A stretch of DNA of 64,000 nt from Curtobacterium sp. MCSS17_007 (GCF_003234175.2 NZ_CP126257.1:930001-994000), one strand, 5' to 3'. Positions 1 through 8,364 are shown, counted from the first letter of the stretch. Numbers and translations: made by a program. The notes: generated from the sequence alone by a model not told the origin.

Positions 1-102
1 CTCGGAGTCCGGAGTGGGGGCGTCCCAGTCGGTCACGGCGGCGACGCGGCGGCCGAACTCGGCTGCGGCGAGGGACTGCAGCGCGATCCAGTCGGTGGCC
101 AT
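1..102 (-). CDS. TIGR03086/DinB-like protein, N-terminal fragment
   Basis: Reading leftward from the ATG at 102, an open frame of 34 codons runs off the window edge. It begins MATDWIALQSL and continues AAEFGRR, which resembles the N-terminus of actinobacterial TIGR03086 proteins (DinB-like, mycothiol-dependent maleylpyruvate isomerase fold). Members are metal-binding four-helix bundles, mostly of unknown substrate. A GAGGAG ribosome binding site lies about 8 bases upstream of the ATG. Too little is present to see the metal-binding histidines, so the family call rests on the N-terminal pattern alone. Confidence 0.55.
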   Translation of the reverse strand, partial: MATDWIALQSLAAAEFGRRVAAVTDWDAPTPDSE

Positions 103-149
103 GGTGGTGCTCCTCTTCGTCAGGGCGGGTGCCGGGTGCAACGGGCCCC

Positions 150-201
150 GCGAGCGGGCGATTCCCGCGCTCCGGGCAGACGACACGCTACGCCCGCTCG
201 C
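150..201. repeat. Palindromic repeat unit (GCGAGCGGGCGG family), 52 nt
   Basis: The unit opens with GCGAGCGGGCG and closes with CGCCCGCTCGC, so its ends are inverted repeats. It is the shortest copy in the window; most copies are 58 nt. Confidence 0.7.
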
Positions 202-380
202 GGTCGGGCAGCGAGGGCGGGTGTCGCGGCGGTTCCGGGACGGGACGGGACGGGGTGCCCCGCGGTCTCGCTCGCTGGCTGCGAGTGGGCGGAAACAGCG
301 CCGGGAAGACCACGGACGCCGCTGATTCCGCCCGCTCGGCGTCGACAGGAGGAGGGAGGGGGCGCCGGGGGTGAGACGCC

Positions 381-418
381 GAACGGCCCGGCTCCGTGGG
401 GGAGGAGCCGGGCCGTTC
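381..418 (-). terminator. Terminator of yceI
   Basis: Perfect 15-bp inverted repeat (GAACGGCCCGGCTCC at 381-395, complement at 404-418) with an 8-nt loop. It lies about 95 bp past the yceI stop codon, on the 3' side of that gene. Confidence 0.75.
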
Positions 419-511
419 GCCGGGTACTGCAGGTGCGCGTGTTCGGTGCCCCCGGTCACCGGCACCGCAGTGCTGCGGGGCGGGTGACCGTGGTTCGAGG
501 GATGCGGAGGG

Positions 512-1072
512 TCAGGCCGCCTGGAGGACGAACTGCACGTCGAGGTTGATCGTGACGTCGTTGCCCAGGGTGAAGCCACCGGCCTCGAGCGCAGCGTTCC
601 AGTTCACGCCGAACTCGGTGCGGTCGATCTTCGTGGTCGCCTCGGCACCGAGCTTGACCTGGCCGTAGCCGTCGGTGGTGACGCCACCGAACTCGGTCTT
701 CAGCGTGACGTCCTTGGTCACACCGCGCAGGGTGAGGGTGCCGTCGATGAGCATGTCGTCGCCGTCCTCGCGGATGCCGGTCGACTTGAAGACCATCTGC
801 GGGTGCTCCTCGGTGAGGAAGAAGTCACCGGTGGCGAGGTGCTGGTCGCGCTGCGCCTGGTTGGTGTTGATGCTGGCGACGTCGATCGAGGCCTCGAGGG
901 TCGAGTCGAGCGGGTTCTCGGCGGTGACGAGCGTCGCGTCGAAGCGCTCGAACGAGCCCTTGACCTTGCTGATCGCGAGGTGGCGGACCGAGAAGGTGAC
1001 CTCGGAGTGCGTCGGGTCGATCTTCCAGGTGCCGGTCTGGTAGCCGGGGATGGCGGAAGCGGTGAGCGTCAT
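512..1072 (-). CDS. YceI family lipid-binding protein
   Basis: A 186-residue YceI-like protein. The N-terminal motif WKIDPTHSEVTFSVRHL and the central DITLRGVTK-type segment (here LTLRGVTKDVTL) are typical of the family, which forms a lipocalin-like barrel binding polyisoprenoid or similar amphipathic ligands. There is no signal peptide, as in most actinobacterial cytoplasmic members. Length matches the family. The ATG at 1072 follows an AAGGAG ribosome binding site. Upstream is a good promoter with a palindromic operator over its -35 box (1159-1192), so expression is probably repressor-controlled. Ligand and physiological role are unknown. Confidence 0.93.
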   Translation of the reverse strand: MTLTASAIPGYQTGTWKIDPTHSEVTFSVRHLAISKVKGSFERFDATLVTAENPLDSTLEASIDVASINTNQAQRDQHLATGDFFLTEEHPQMVFKSTGIREDGDDMLIDGTLTLRGVTKDVTLKTEFGGVTTDGYGQVKLGAEATTKIDRTEFGVNWNAALEAGGFTLGNDVTINLDVQFVLQAA

Positions 1073-1158
1073 GGTGACTCCTTACGAGAGCATTGGTCTG
1101 CGGTTCCCGACCAGGCGCAAGAAAATTACATGCGCCTGCATCGATCCGATGGTAACCC

Positions 1159-1187
1159 ATTCTGCACCCGTTTGGTTGAAGCGTCAA
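1159..1187 (-). promoter_or_regulatory. yceI promoter
   Basis: On the minus strand, TTGACG (complement of 1182-1187) and CAGAAT (complement of 1159-1164) are separated by exactly 17 bp. This gives a leader of about 80 nt before the yceI ATG. The -35 box lies inside the inverted repeat at 1171-1192. Confidence 0.7.
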
Positions 1188-1192
1188 CCAAA
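1171..1192. promoter_or_regulatory. Palindromic operator upstream of yceI
   Basis: Perfect inverted repeat TTTGGTTGA - 4 nt - TCAACCAAA covering the yceI -35 box. Length and spacing suit a MarR-type dimer site. No regulator gene is adjacent, so the repressor would be encoded elsewhere. Confidence 0.65.
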
Positions 1193-1194
1193 GT

Positions 1195-2139
1195 TCACGA
1201 GAACGTCGCAAGGTGATCTCGGGGGCGGGAGTCGTGCCTCCCGGCCGTGCCGGTCGCGAGCAGGCGTCGAACGCGCCGGACGAACTGATCGGCGAGCGGA
1301 CCGACGTCGTCTGCCGTCGCACGGACGAGCCACCAGTCGACGTCCTTGAGGTGCTCGCCGCGCGTGAGGTCCTTGCGGAACGTCCGTGCGTCCGTGCGGT
1401 GGAGGTCGCTCTCGTACTCGATCGCGACGCGGGCGGTCGGGTATGCCAGATCGACGCAAGCGACCCAGCGACCGTCGACCACGACGTCGTGGTTGAGCTC
1501 CGGTTGCGGGAGGCCCCGTCGCACCAGCGTCAGACGCAGTCGGGTCTCGCCGGGACTCCTCGAGCCGGCCCGGACCTCGGCGAGCGCGGCACGGGCCTTG
1601 CGGATGCCCCGAGCTCCGCGGTGTCTGCGAACGGCGGCTGCGAGCTCGGCGACCGTGCACCAGTTCAGCCACCCGACGAGGGCGTCACCGGCGACGACGA
1701 GCTCGTCCAACGTCAGGATCCTCGCGAGCATGACGAAGGTGTGCGCGGGGTCGACGACCCTCGCTGTGCCGGAGAACACCACGTGGGCGCGTCCAGCCTT
1801 GACACGGTGCCCGACCGTGCCGCGGACCCGGAGCGCCTGGTCCGTCCCGATCGTCGCGACGTGGATCCGGTGGTCGCGCTCGAGTCGCAGGGGCAGGGGG
1901 ATGCCGAGCAGGTGGGCGGCCGTGGTGTGGCTGAAGGCCTGGTCGGCGCGGAGGCGTGGGGCGAGGGCGCGGGCGCGTTCGGCGTGGTCGGTCGGCGGCG
2001 ACCAGCATCGTGTGCCGTGGAACGGGCGGAAGAGGTGTCGCGAGCGGAGGCGGGCTGCGGAGACTCCGCGGTGCAGTGCCTCGCGAACGCGGAAGGGGCG
2101 TCCGCAGAGTGCTGCTGGGAAGTGGTCTGCGAGGTCCAT
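1195..2139 (-). CDS. DUF559-like protein with PD-(D/E)XK nuclease fold
   Basis: This 314-residue protein resembles a common actinobacterial family annotated as DUF559 or AbiEi-like. The N-terminal two thirds contain a helical region with SHTTAAHLLGIPLP. The C-terminal part, VACVDLAYP...VAIEYESDLHRTD...KDLTRGEHLKDVDWWLV, looks like a PD-(D/E)XK or Vsr-type core with acidic residues in DLAYP and EYES. Whether it cleaves DNA is unknown. Members often occur as genomic paralogues without an operon partner, and none is visible here. It ends two bases from the yceI operator. Confidence 0.75.
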   Translation of the reverse strand: MDLADHFPAALCGRPFRVREALHRGVSAARLRSRHLFRPFHGTRCWSPPTDHAERARALAPRLRADQAFSHTTAAHLLGIPLPLRLERDHRIHVATIGTDQALRVRGTVGHRVKAGRAHVVFSGTARVVDPAHTFVMLARILTLDELVVAGDALVGWLNWCTVAELAAAVRRHRGARGIRKARAALAEVRAGSRSPGETRLRLTLVRRGLPQPELNHDVVVDGRWVACVDLAYPTARVAIEYESDLHRTDARTFRKDLTRGEHLKDVDWWLVRATADDVGPLADQFVRRVRRLLATGTAGRHDSRPRDHLATFS

Positions 2140-2690
2140 GACGGGGAGCGTGGCACGGTGTGCTGCAGCCTCGTGGTCCTCGTGGCGGGCTTGTGGAGGG
2201 CGGGCTGACGCGGGCCGGTGTGGAGGAGCGGAGGGCGAGCCGTCGTGTCGTGAGCCGTGGCGCGATCGGGCGGAACCGCACCGGTCTGGGACGCTCGCGC
2301 CTCCGCTTCAGCCCGTTCGGGCTCCGTGGCCGTAGCATGCGCGCATCTCGCCCGTTCGGACGTCGCGCCCGTTCGGACGCCGCGTCCGCAGCATGCGCGC
2401 ATCCCGGCCGTTCGAACTGCCCGGCCGAGCGGACTCGTTCCGCAGCCCGCGGGGGCCCGAGCGGGCGGACACGCATCGGACGGGAGGCGCGTCCCCACGT
2501 ACTCCGCCCGCTCGCGTGCACGGTGCGGGAGCCACCTCCCGGCGTCCTCGTGCCCTGGGTGGTGCGGGTCTCGCCGGCCGGGCGAGATGCGGAGCGGTCC
2601 GGGGCCGCCCCTCGCGAGCGCACCCCGCCCACCCCGCCAGGTACTCCCACGCCCCCTCACGAGAGCGCTCACTCCACTAGCGTCAGCACC
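2140..2690. other. Repeat-rich intergenic region upstream of the aldo/keto reductase
   Basis: No supported gene. The region holds a degenerate copy of the palindromic unit (about 2262-2320), two copies of AGCATGCGCGCATC (2334-2347 and 2390-2403, 56 nt apart) and two copies of CGCCCGTTCGGACG between them. The long plus-strand frame that runs through into the reductase has no sensible domain before the ATG at 2691. Possibly decayed repeats flanking the two genes. Confidence 0.5.
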
Positions 2691-3695
2691 ATGGAATTCA
2701 GGTACCTGGGCAACTCCGGACTCAAGATCTCCGAGATCACCTACGGCAACTGGCTGACGCACGGCTCGCAGGTCGAGAACGACGTCGCCACCCAGTGCGT
2801 CCGGGCAGCGCTCGACGCCGGCATCACCACGTTCGACACCGCCGACACGTACGCGAACACCGCGGCGGAGACGGTCCTCGGCGAAGCGCTCAAGGCCGAG
2901 CGCCGCCAGTCGCTCGAGATCTTCACGAAGGTCTACTGGCCGACCGGTCCGAAGGGGCACAACGACGTCGGCCTCTCCCGCAAGCACATCATGGAGTCGA
3001 TCGACGGCTCGCTCGAGCGCCTCCAGACCGACTACGTCGACCTCTACCAGGCCCACCGCTACGACCACGAGACCCCGCTCGAGGAGACGATGCAGGCCTT
3101 CGCCGACGTCGTCCGCCAGGGCAAGGCGCTGTACATCGGTGTCAGCGAGTGGAACGCGGAGCAGATCCGCGCCGGTGCCGCACTGGCGAAGGAGCTCGGC
3201 TTCCAGCTCATCTCGAACCAGCCGCAGTACTCGATGCTGTGGCGTGTCATCGAGGGCGAGGTCGTCCCCGCCTCGAAGCAGCTCGGCCTCAGCCAGATCG
3301 TCTGGTCGCCGATCGCCCAGGGCGTCCTCACCGGTAAGTACAAGCCGGGCCAGCCGGCCCCCGAGGGCTCCCGCGCCACGGACGAGAAGGGCGGCGCGGA
3401 CATGATCAAGCGGTTCATGCGCGACGAGGTCCTCGAGGCCGTGCAGCGCCTGCAGCCCGTCGCCGATCAGGCCGGCCTGACGCTCGCCCAGCTCGCGATC
3501 GCGTGGACGCTGCAGAACCCGAACGTCGCCTCCGCGATCGTCGGCGCGTCCCGCCCCGAGCAGGTCACCGACAACGTGAAGGCCGCGGGCGTCACGCTCG
3601 ACGCCGACGCGCTCGCCGCCATCGACGAGGCCCTCGGGGACATCCCGGAGCGCGACGCCAGCAAGACGGTCAGCCCGGAGCAGCGCCCCGCGTAA
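2691..3695 (+). CDS. Aldo/keto reductase
   Basis: A 334-residue TIM-barrel oxidoreductase of the Kv-beta/YghZ-like branch, reducing carbonyl substrates with NADPH. The catalytic tetrad is visible: Asp49 and Tyr54 in FDTADTYAN, Lys80 in EIFTK and His122 in YQAHRYD. The C-terminal nucleotide-binding segment IVGASRPEQVTDN is intact. The frame stays open far upstream, but ATG 2691 starts the canonical MEFRYLGNSGL, so I use it. The gene is monocistronic, closed by a strong hairpin at 3709. Substrate cannot be deduced from sequence; such enzymes typically act on glyceraldehyde, methylglyoxal or similar small aldehydes. Confidence 0.95.
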   Translation: MEFRYLGNSGLKISEITYGNWLTHGSQVENDVATQCVRAALDAGITTFDTADTYANTAAETVLGEALKAERRQSLEIFTKVYWPTGPKGHNDVGLSRKHIMESIDGSLERLQTDYVDLYQAHRYDHETPLEETMQAFADVVRQGKALYIGVSEWNAEQIRAGAALAKELGFQLISNQPQYSMLWRVIEGEVVPASKQLGLSQIVWSPIAQGVLTGKYKPGQPAPEGSRATDEKGGADMIKRFMRDEVLEAVQRLQPVADQAGLTLAQLAIAWTLQNPNVASAIVGASRPEQVTDNVKAAGVTLDADALAAIDEALGDIPERDASKTVSPEQRPA

Positions 3696-3708
3696 CCTGC
3701 GACCGACC

Positions 3709-3756
3709 GACGGACGGGAGGCACGGTGCCAGCTGGCGCCGTGCCTCCCGTCCGTC
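3709..3756. terminator. Terminator built on the GACGGGAGGC palindrome
   Basis: An 18-bp perfect stem (GACGGACGGGAGGCACGG at 3709-3726 and its complement at 3739-3756) with a 12-nt apex that can itself pair. It begins 13 nt after the reductase stop. Its core recurs in at least four other hairpins of the window. Confidence 0.8.
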
Positions 3757-3834
3757 GTCCAGCAAGCACACAGCCACGGTGACCGTCCGGACGGACGGTC
3801 GTTCTGCCCCCTGACCGGCCCAAACGTTGACAGA

Positions 3835-3850
3835 TGTTCACTGGTGAACA
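3835..3850. promoter_or_regulatory. Inverted repeat next to a TTGACA box upstream of the glycan locus
   Basis: TGTTCAC and GTGAACA, separated by 2 nt, follow directly after TTGACA (3827-3832), about 85 bp upstream of the gtrA-like start. A recognisable -10 at 17 bp is absent, so the promoter itself is uncertain; the palindrome is a candidate operator. Confidence 0.4.
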
Positions 3851-3933
3851 GCACGTGTCGTGGAACTGGCAGGGTCCTGGCAGAGCCTGTACCCCGACCA
3901 AACCGCCCCGTCGCACGCCCCCGAAGAGGGGGC

Positions 3934-4512
3934 ATGACCCGAACCGACACCCCCGTTCTGGTGCCACCCGGCACCGGCCCGGTGCCGAGCCTCGCCGCGT
4001 CAGCCGCCCACCCAGCGGCGACCGGCGGCCCTGCGGCGCCCGTCGCACGGCCGGCCCTCGTCCCGCGGCTCCGCGCCACGGTGACGCAGCTCGCATCCTT
4101 CGGCACCATCGGAGCGATCTGCTTCCTCATCGACCTCGGGGCCTACAACCTGCTGCGCGCGACCGTCCTGCCCGACGGCCCGATCGCCGCGAAGATCGCC
4201 TCCGCCGTCGTCGCCACCGCGGTCGCGTGGCTCGCGAACCGCTCCATCACGTTCCGCTCGCAGCGGCAGGTCGGCCGGAAGGAGACCCTCCGCGAGGGAC
4301 TCCTCTTCGCCGTCACGAACGTCATCGGTCTCGGCATCGCCGCGGCCTGCCTGTTCGTCTCGCACTACGTCCTCGGCTTCACCTCGACCCTCGCCGACAA
4401 CGTCGCCGGCAACGGGGTGGGTCTCGTCCTCGGCACCGCCTTCCGGTTCGTCGCGTACAAGGCCCTCGTCTTCCGTTCCACCGACGCTCACGCGAAGGAG
4501 CACGCCGCATGA
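3934..4512 (+). CDS. GtrA family membrane protein
   Basis: A 192-residue protein. After a Pro/Ala-rich cytoplasmic tail of about 55 residues come four hydrophobic segments (FGTIGAICFLIDLGAYNLL, IAAKIASAVVATAVAWLAN, a third around LFAVTNVIGLGIAAACLF, and a fourth ending FRFVAYKALVF). This is the GtrA/DPMS-like fold, generally thought to translocate or anchor polyprenyl-phosphate-linked sugars. ATG 3934 is preceded by GAAGAGGGGGC, a good ribosome binding site, whereas upstream starts in the same frame are not. Its stop overlaps the next start (ATGA), so it is translationally coupled to the GT2 gene. It probably handles lipid-linked sugars for the neighbouring transferases. Confidence 0.88.
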   Translation: MTRTDTPVLVPPGTGPVPSLAASAAHPAATGGPAAPVARPALVPRLRATVTQLASFGTIGAICFLIDLGAYNLLRATVLPDGPIAAKIASAVVATAVAWLANRSITFRSQRQVGRKETLREGLLFAVTNVIGLGIAAACLFVSHYVLGFTSTLADNVAGNGVGLVLGTAFRFVAYKALVFRSTDAHAKEHAA

Positions 4513-6035
4513 CCATCACCGCCACGCTGCTGACGGCCGCCGGGCCGCTGCTGCAGCCGAACGAGGGGACCGGGCCCGCCGGGAACCTCCCGAACCGCGG
4601 GACCACGGACGTCCCGACGGGAGGCTCGGGGCAGGCCCCGCAGGTCGCCTGGTCGCTGGGCGAGTGGATCGGGTACTCCGCGCTCATCGCCGTCTCCGTG
4701 CTGCTCACGGTGATCGCGCTCACGACGCTGTGGTGGATGCTGCACGCGTGGCGTTCGCGCGACGCGCTGAAGTCGACGAGCTTCAGCCAGACGCCGCTGC
4801 CGGCGGCCCACCGCTTCACCCTGCTGGTGCCCGGCCGGCACGAGCAGGACGTGATGGGTGAGACGCTCGACATGCTCGCGAAGCAGGACCACCCGGACTT
4901 CGAGATCATCGCGATCGTCGGTGAGGACGACCCGGAGACCGACGCGGTCGTCCGCGCCGCCGCCGCCCGTCACCCGGAGCTCATCCGGGTGGTCGTCGAC
5001 GACACCGCGCCGAAGAACAAGCCGAAGGCGATGAACCTCGCGCTGCAGTACGCCACCGGCGACGTCGTCGGGGTGTTCGACGCCGAGGACGAGGTGTACC
5101 CGAAGCTCCTGTCGCTCGTCGACTCGCGCTTCCAGGAGACGGGCGCCGACGTCGTGCAGGGCGGCGTGCAGCTGATGAACTTCAAGTCGAGCTGGTGGTC
5201 GCTGCGCAACGTGCTCGAGTACTACTTCTGGTTCCGCTCGCGCCTGCACTTCCACGCCGGCTCGAAGTTCATCCCGCTCGGCGGCAACACCGTCTTCGTG
5301 ACGAAGGAGCGGCTCGAGTGGTCGAACGGCTGGGACGCGCACTGCCTCGCCGAGGACTGCGAGCTCGGCGTCCGGCTGTCCGCCGACGGGGCGAAGGTCG
5401 TCGTGGCCTACAGCCCCGAGGCGGTCACCCGCGAGGAGACCCCGCCCACCTTCGCGTCCCTGCTCAAGCAGCGGACACGGTGGAACCAGGGCTTCCTGCA
5501 GGTCCTCGGCAAGGGGGAGTGGAAGAAGCTGCCGTCCTTCCGGCAGCGCTTCTTCGCCCGCTACATGCTGACGATGCCGTTCATCCAGGCGGCGACCGGT
5601 CTGCTGATCCCGCTCAGCGTCCTGATGATCCTGTTCGTCAAGGTGCCGACCCCGGTCGCGCTCGTCTCGTTCATCCCGGTGGCGCCGACGCTCATGCTCC
5701 TCGCCGTCGAGGTCGTCGGGCTCAACGAGTTCGGCCGCATCTACAAGGAGAAGGTCCGCATCCGCGACTACGTGAAGCTCGTGCTCGGCCTTGTGCCCTA
5801 CCAGGTGTTCCTTGCCGCAGCGGCCGTCCGTGCCGTCGTCCGCCACGTCAAGGGGCAGAACGGGTGGGAGAAGACCGAGCACACCGGGCAGCACCGCACC
5901 GGCGGCAGCCACTCCGAGGTGGTCGGGTTCGCATCCGAGCTGACGAGCTCGTCGGCTGCGTCGTCGTCGTCCTCGTCGCCTTCGTCTTCGTCGGAGCGTG
6001 AGCTCGCCGGCTCGACCACCGGAGGTGCCCGATGA
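4509..6035 (+). CDS. Processive-type membrane glycosyltransferase, family 2
   Basis: A 508-residue GT2 enzyme. One transmembrane helix (about 55-80) precedes the catalytic domain, which carries VGEDDPETD, the DxD-like FDAEDEV, the acidic motif LAEDCELG and QRTRWNQG, equivalent to the Q(Q/R)xRW signature of cellulose and hyaluronan synthases. Two or three C-terminal transmembrane helices follow. The last 40 residues are a serine-rich tail. These features indicate polymerisation and export of a beta-linked glycan at the plasma membrane, but the sugar is not evident. It lies between GtrA and GT39 genes with ATGA overlaps on both sides, and a GH8 glucanase is encoded downstream, as in cellulose-synthase loci. 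Confidence 0.88.
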   Translation: MTITATLLTAAGPLLQPNEGTGPAGNLPNRGTTDVPTGGSGQAPQVAWSLGEWIGYSALIAVSVLLTVIALTTLWWMLHAWRSRDALKSTSFSQTPLPAAHRFTLLVPGRHEQDVMGETLDMLAKQDHPDFEIIAIVGEDDPETDAVVRAAAARHPELIRVVVDDTAPKNKPKAMNLALQYATGDVVGVFDAEDEVYPKLLSLVDSRFQETGADVVQGGVQLMNFKSSWWSLRNVLEYYFWFRSRLHFHAGSKFIPLGGNTVFVTKERLEWSNGWDAHCLAEDCELGVRLSADGAKVVVAYSPEAVTREETPPTFASLLKQRTRWNQGFLQVLGKGEWKKLPSFRQRFFARYMLTMPFIQAATGLLIPLSVLMILFVKVPTPVALVSFIPVAPTLMLLAVEVVGLNEFGRIYKEKVRIRDYVKLVLGLVPYQVFLAAAAVRAVVRHVKGQNGWEKTEHTGQHRTGGSHSEVVGFASELTSSSAASSSSSSPSSSSERELAGSTTGGAR

Positions 6036-8020
6036 CCGCCAGCCTCACCCACACCACCGGGATCCCCGTCCGCGGCACCGGTTCCCTGTCCGGCGTGCGC
6101 GGCTGGTTCCGCGTCCACGCGGCGAGCCTCGGCTGGCTGCTGCCCGTCCTCGCCGTCACCGTCGTGGTGCAGGCCTGGAACATGTCCGGCACCCCGCAGC
6201 GAATCGACGACGAGGGGACCTACACGGCCCAGGCATGGGCGATCGCGAACCTCGGCGAGATCACCCACTACACGTACTGGTACGACCACCCGCCGCTCGG
6301 GTGGATCCAGATCGCGGCGTACACGTCGCTGACCGGGGCGTTCGCGCGCTACCCGTTCGCCGTCGAGGCCGCCCGTGAGGCGATGGTCTTCTTCGCCGCC
6401 GTCTCGAGCCTGCTGCTCTTCGTGCTCGCGCGCCGACTGGGCGCAGGTCGTGCGACGGCGGCCGTGGCGGGGCTCGTCTTCGCCCTCTCGCCGTTGGCCC
6501 TGCAGTACCACCGCACGGTCTACATCGACAACGTCGCGACCCCGTGGCTCCTCGCCGCGTTCGTGCTCGTGCTCAGCCGCCGGCAGCAGCTCGCCGGGTT
6601 CGCCGGTGCCGCTGCCTGCCTCGGCATCGCGGTGCTCTCCAAGGAGACGTACCTGCTGGCGCTGCCGTTCCTGATCTGGATCGCGGTCCGTCGCGCCGAC
6701 AGGAGCACCCGGCGCTACACGCTCAGCGTCGCCGGAGCCGTGCTCGTCGTCATCGGCGGCGGCTACCTGCTGCTCGCTGCGGTGAAGGGCGAGCTCCTGC
6801 CGGGTACCGGTCGGGTCAGCCTGTTCGAGGGCATCACGTACCAGCTCGGATCGCGCACTGCCTCCGGGTCGATCTTCGACGTCGGGAGCCTCGCAAACCA
6901 GGCCGCCGCGCAGTGGTGGGCGCTCGACCCCGTGTTCATCGTGCTCGGCTCGGTCGCCGCGGTCGTCGGGCTCTTCCTGCGCCGTGTCCGCCCGATCGCC
7001 GCGATGCTCGTCTTCCTGCTCGCGATGATGTTCCGCCCGAACGGCTACCTGCCCGTGCCGTACGTGATCATGCTCGTGCCCTTCGCGGCGCTGCTCGTCG
7101 CGTACACGGCAGAACGGGCGGTCCTGGCACTGGCCGGCCGGACGCGCAGCAACGCTCGGCCGCGCGTCCGTGGGTTCGCCCGCCGCATCCTCGGCGCCAC
7201 GTGGGCCGTCGTCACCGCCACTGCGCTCGTGGTGGCCGTGCCGCTGTGGGGGACGCAGCTCCGCGGCTTCCTCGTCGCGAACCTCGACCTTCCGATGCAG
7301 CAGGCCGAGCGGTGGGTCGGCGACAACGTCCCGAAGTCCTCTCGCCTGCTCGTGGACGACGCCATGTGGGTCGACCTCGTCCGTGACGGGTACGCCCGCA
7401 ACAACGTGATCTGGTACTACAAGCTCGACACCGACGCCGCCGTGCAACGCCAGTCGCCGAACGGGTGGAAGGACTCGGACTACGTCGTCACGACGGACTC
7501 GATGCGCACCGGCGGGAACTCCTCGCAGGACGTCACCCAGGCCATCCGGAACTCGACGAGCGTGGCGACGTTCGGCACCGGCGACCAGCAGGTCGACGTC
7601 CGCCGCATCCACGCCGAGGGCGAGGCGTCGGCGGACCGAGCCATCACCGCTGCGACGAACGGGCGGAAGACGATCGGCACCGAGCTCGCGCAGAACCCCG
7701 CGCTCCGGGCCGACGCCGAGACGAAGTCCCAGTTCCGGGCCGGCCAGGTCGATGCACGCGCCGTGCTCGCCCTCGGGCAGGTGCTCGCCGACCAGTCCGT
7801 GTCGGTCGACCGGTTCACCCCGTTGACCGGCGAGACGGGGCAGCCCTTCCGACGCGTCGTCCTGCACACCGGCGACCGGGCGGAAGCTGCTCGGGCCGCC
7901 GCCACGTTCGAGGCCATGAGCGACGGACTCCGCCCGACCGACCTCGAGCGGGACGGGGAGCGGCTGACGGTGACCTACGCGCCCGCCGATCCGACGACGA
8001 CGCCGACGAGCGCGTCCTGA
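6032..8020 (+). CDS. Glycosyltransferase family 39 (PMT/ArnT-like) membrane protein
   Basis: A 662-residue polytopic protein. After the first transmembrane helix (LPVLAVTVVVQAW) comes RIDDEGTYTAQAWA, the acidic first-loop motif of polyprenyl-phosphate-dependent GT39 enzymes. About ten more hydrophobic segments follow, to residue 390. The C-terminal third (WVGDNVPKSSRLLVDDAMW onward) is a soluble extracytoplasmic domain typical of actinobacterial members. The enzyme would transfer a sugar from polyprenyl phosphate to an acceptor outside the membrane. The Dpm1-like synthase at 11263 is a plausible donor source. It starts four bases before the stop of the GT2 gene and ends at a repeat array, so the GtrA-GT2-GT39 trio forms one transcription unit. 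Confidence 0.88.
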   Translation: MTASLTHTTGIPVRGTGSLSGVRGWFRVHAASLGWLLPVLAVTVVVQAWNMSGTPQRIDDEGTYTAQAWAIANLGEITHYTYWYDHPPLGWIQIAAYTSLTGAFARYPFAVEAAREAMVFFAAVSSLLLFVLARRLGAGRATAAVAGLVFALSPLALQYHRTVYIDNVATPWLLAAFVLVLSRRQQLAGFAGAAACLGIAVLSKETYLLALPFLIWIAVRRADRSTRRYTLSVAGAVLVVIGGGYLLLAAVKGELLPGTGRVSLFEGITYQLGSRTASGSIFDVGSLANQAAAQWWALDPVFIVLGSVAAVVGLFLRRVRPIAAMLVFLLAMMFRPNGYLPVPYVIMLVPFAALLVAYTAERAVLALAGRTRSNARPRVRGFARRILGATWAVVTATALVVAVPLWGTQLRGFLVANLDLPMQQAERWVGDNVPKSSRLLVDDAMWVDLVRDGYARNNVIWYYKLDTDAAVQRQSPNGWKDSDYVVTTDSMRTGGNSSQDVTQAIRNSTSVATFGTGDQQVDVRRIHAEGEASADRAITAATNGRKTIGTELAQNPALRADAETKSQFRAGQVDARAVLALGQVLADQSVSVDRFTPLTGETGQPFRRVVLHTGDRAEAARAAATFEAMSDGLRPTDLERDGERLTVTYAPADPTTTPTSAS

Positions 8021-8035
8021 TACGCCCTCACCTCC

Positions 8036-8276
8036 GCGAGCGGGCGGAACCGGTAGCGCGGGATGCCGTCCCGAGCAGGAACCGCCCGCTCGCACGGGGT
8101 GACCGGGCACCAGCAGCGCGGTTGCCCGCGAGCGGGCGAAACCGGCAGCAGGACCGCCGGGAGTGAGCAGGATCCGCCCGCTCGCGGAAGGGCGAGGGCT
8201 GTGGACCACCGCTCGACCGCGAGCGGACGGAACCGGCGGCAGGACCGCCGGGAGTGAGCAGGAAGCGCCCGCTCGC
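8036..8276. repeat. Array of three 58-nt palindromic units
   Basis: Units lie at 8036-8093, 8128-8185 and 8219-8276, each exactly 58 nt, spaced by 34 and 33 nt of unrelated sequence. Each begins GCGAGCGG and ends CCGCTCGC, giving an 8- to 12-bp terminal stem. The second and third also share the interior GCAGGACCGCCGGGAGTGAG. The array fills the gap between the GT39 gene and the DUF4397 gene. No gene is apparent in this 344-bp gap. Confidence 0.85.
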
Positions 8277-8287
8277 GAGACATCACG

Positions 8288-8343
8288 ACCAGCACCAGCA
8301 CCAGCACCAGCACCACCACCACCAGCACCAGCACCAGCACCAC
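8288..8343. repeat. CACCAG tandem repeat
   Basis: A run of about nine CACCAG or CACCAC hexamers just upstream of the DUF4397 ribosome binding site. In one frame it would encode alternating His and Gln, but the family-like start is the ATG at 8365, so the run is probably 5' untranslated. Confidence 0.7.
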
Positions 8344-8364
8344 GCGAACCGAAGGAGCCCCACG

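Larger units (their letters stand above)
103..511. other. Intergenic region with one palindromic unit and a terminator
   Basis: I see no credible gene here. The stretch holds the upstream region of the leftward DinB-like gene, one copy of the GCGAGCGGGCG palindromic repeat (150-201) and the yceI terminator (381-418). The remainder is GC-rich sequence with short direct repeats such as GGGACGGGACGG near 236. The open frames across it have no recognisable domain. Confidence 0.6.

Noticed and set aside
1195-2139. AbiE-type abortive infection pair
   Set aside because: The protein shows some similarity in the helical part, but there is no adjacent nucleotidyltransferase (AbiEii) gene.
8036-8276. 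Possible CRISPR array
   Set aside because: Only three repeats; repeats (58 nt) are longer than spacers (33-34 nt) and vary in the middle. The same unit is scattered singly elsewhere, even inside genes, and no cas gene is present.
8254-8364. Upstream extension of the DUF4397 protein with a His/Gln-rich N-terminus
   Set aside because: It translates the CACCAG tandem repeat. A ribosome binding site and a proper signal peptide begin at ATG 8365.
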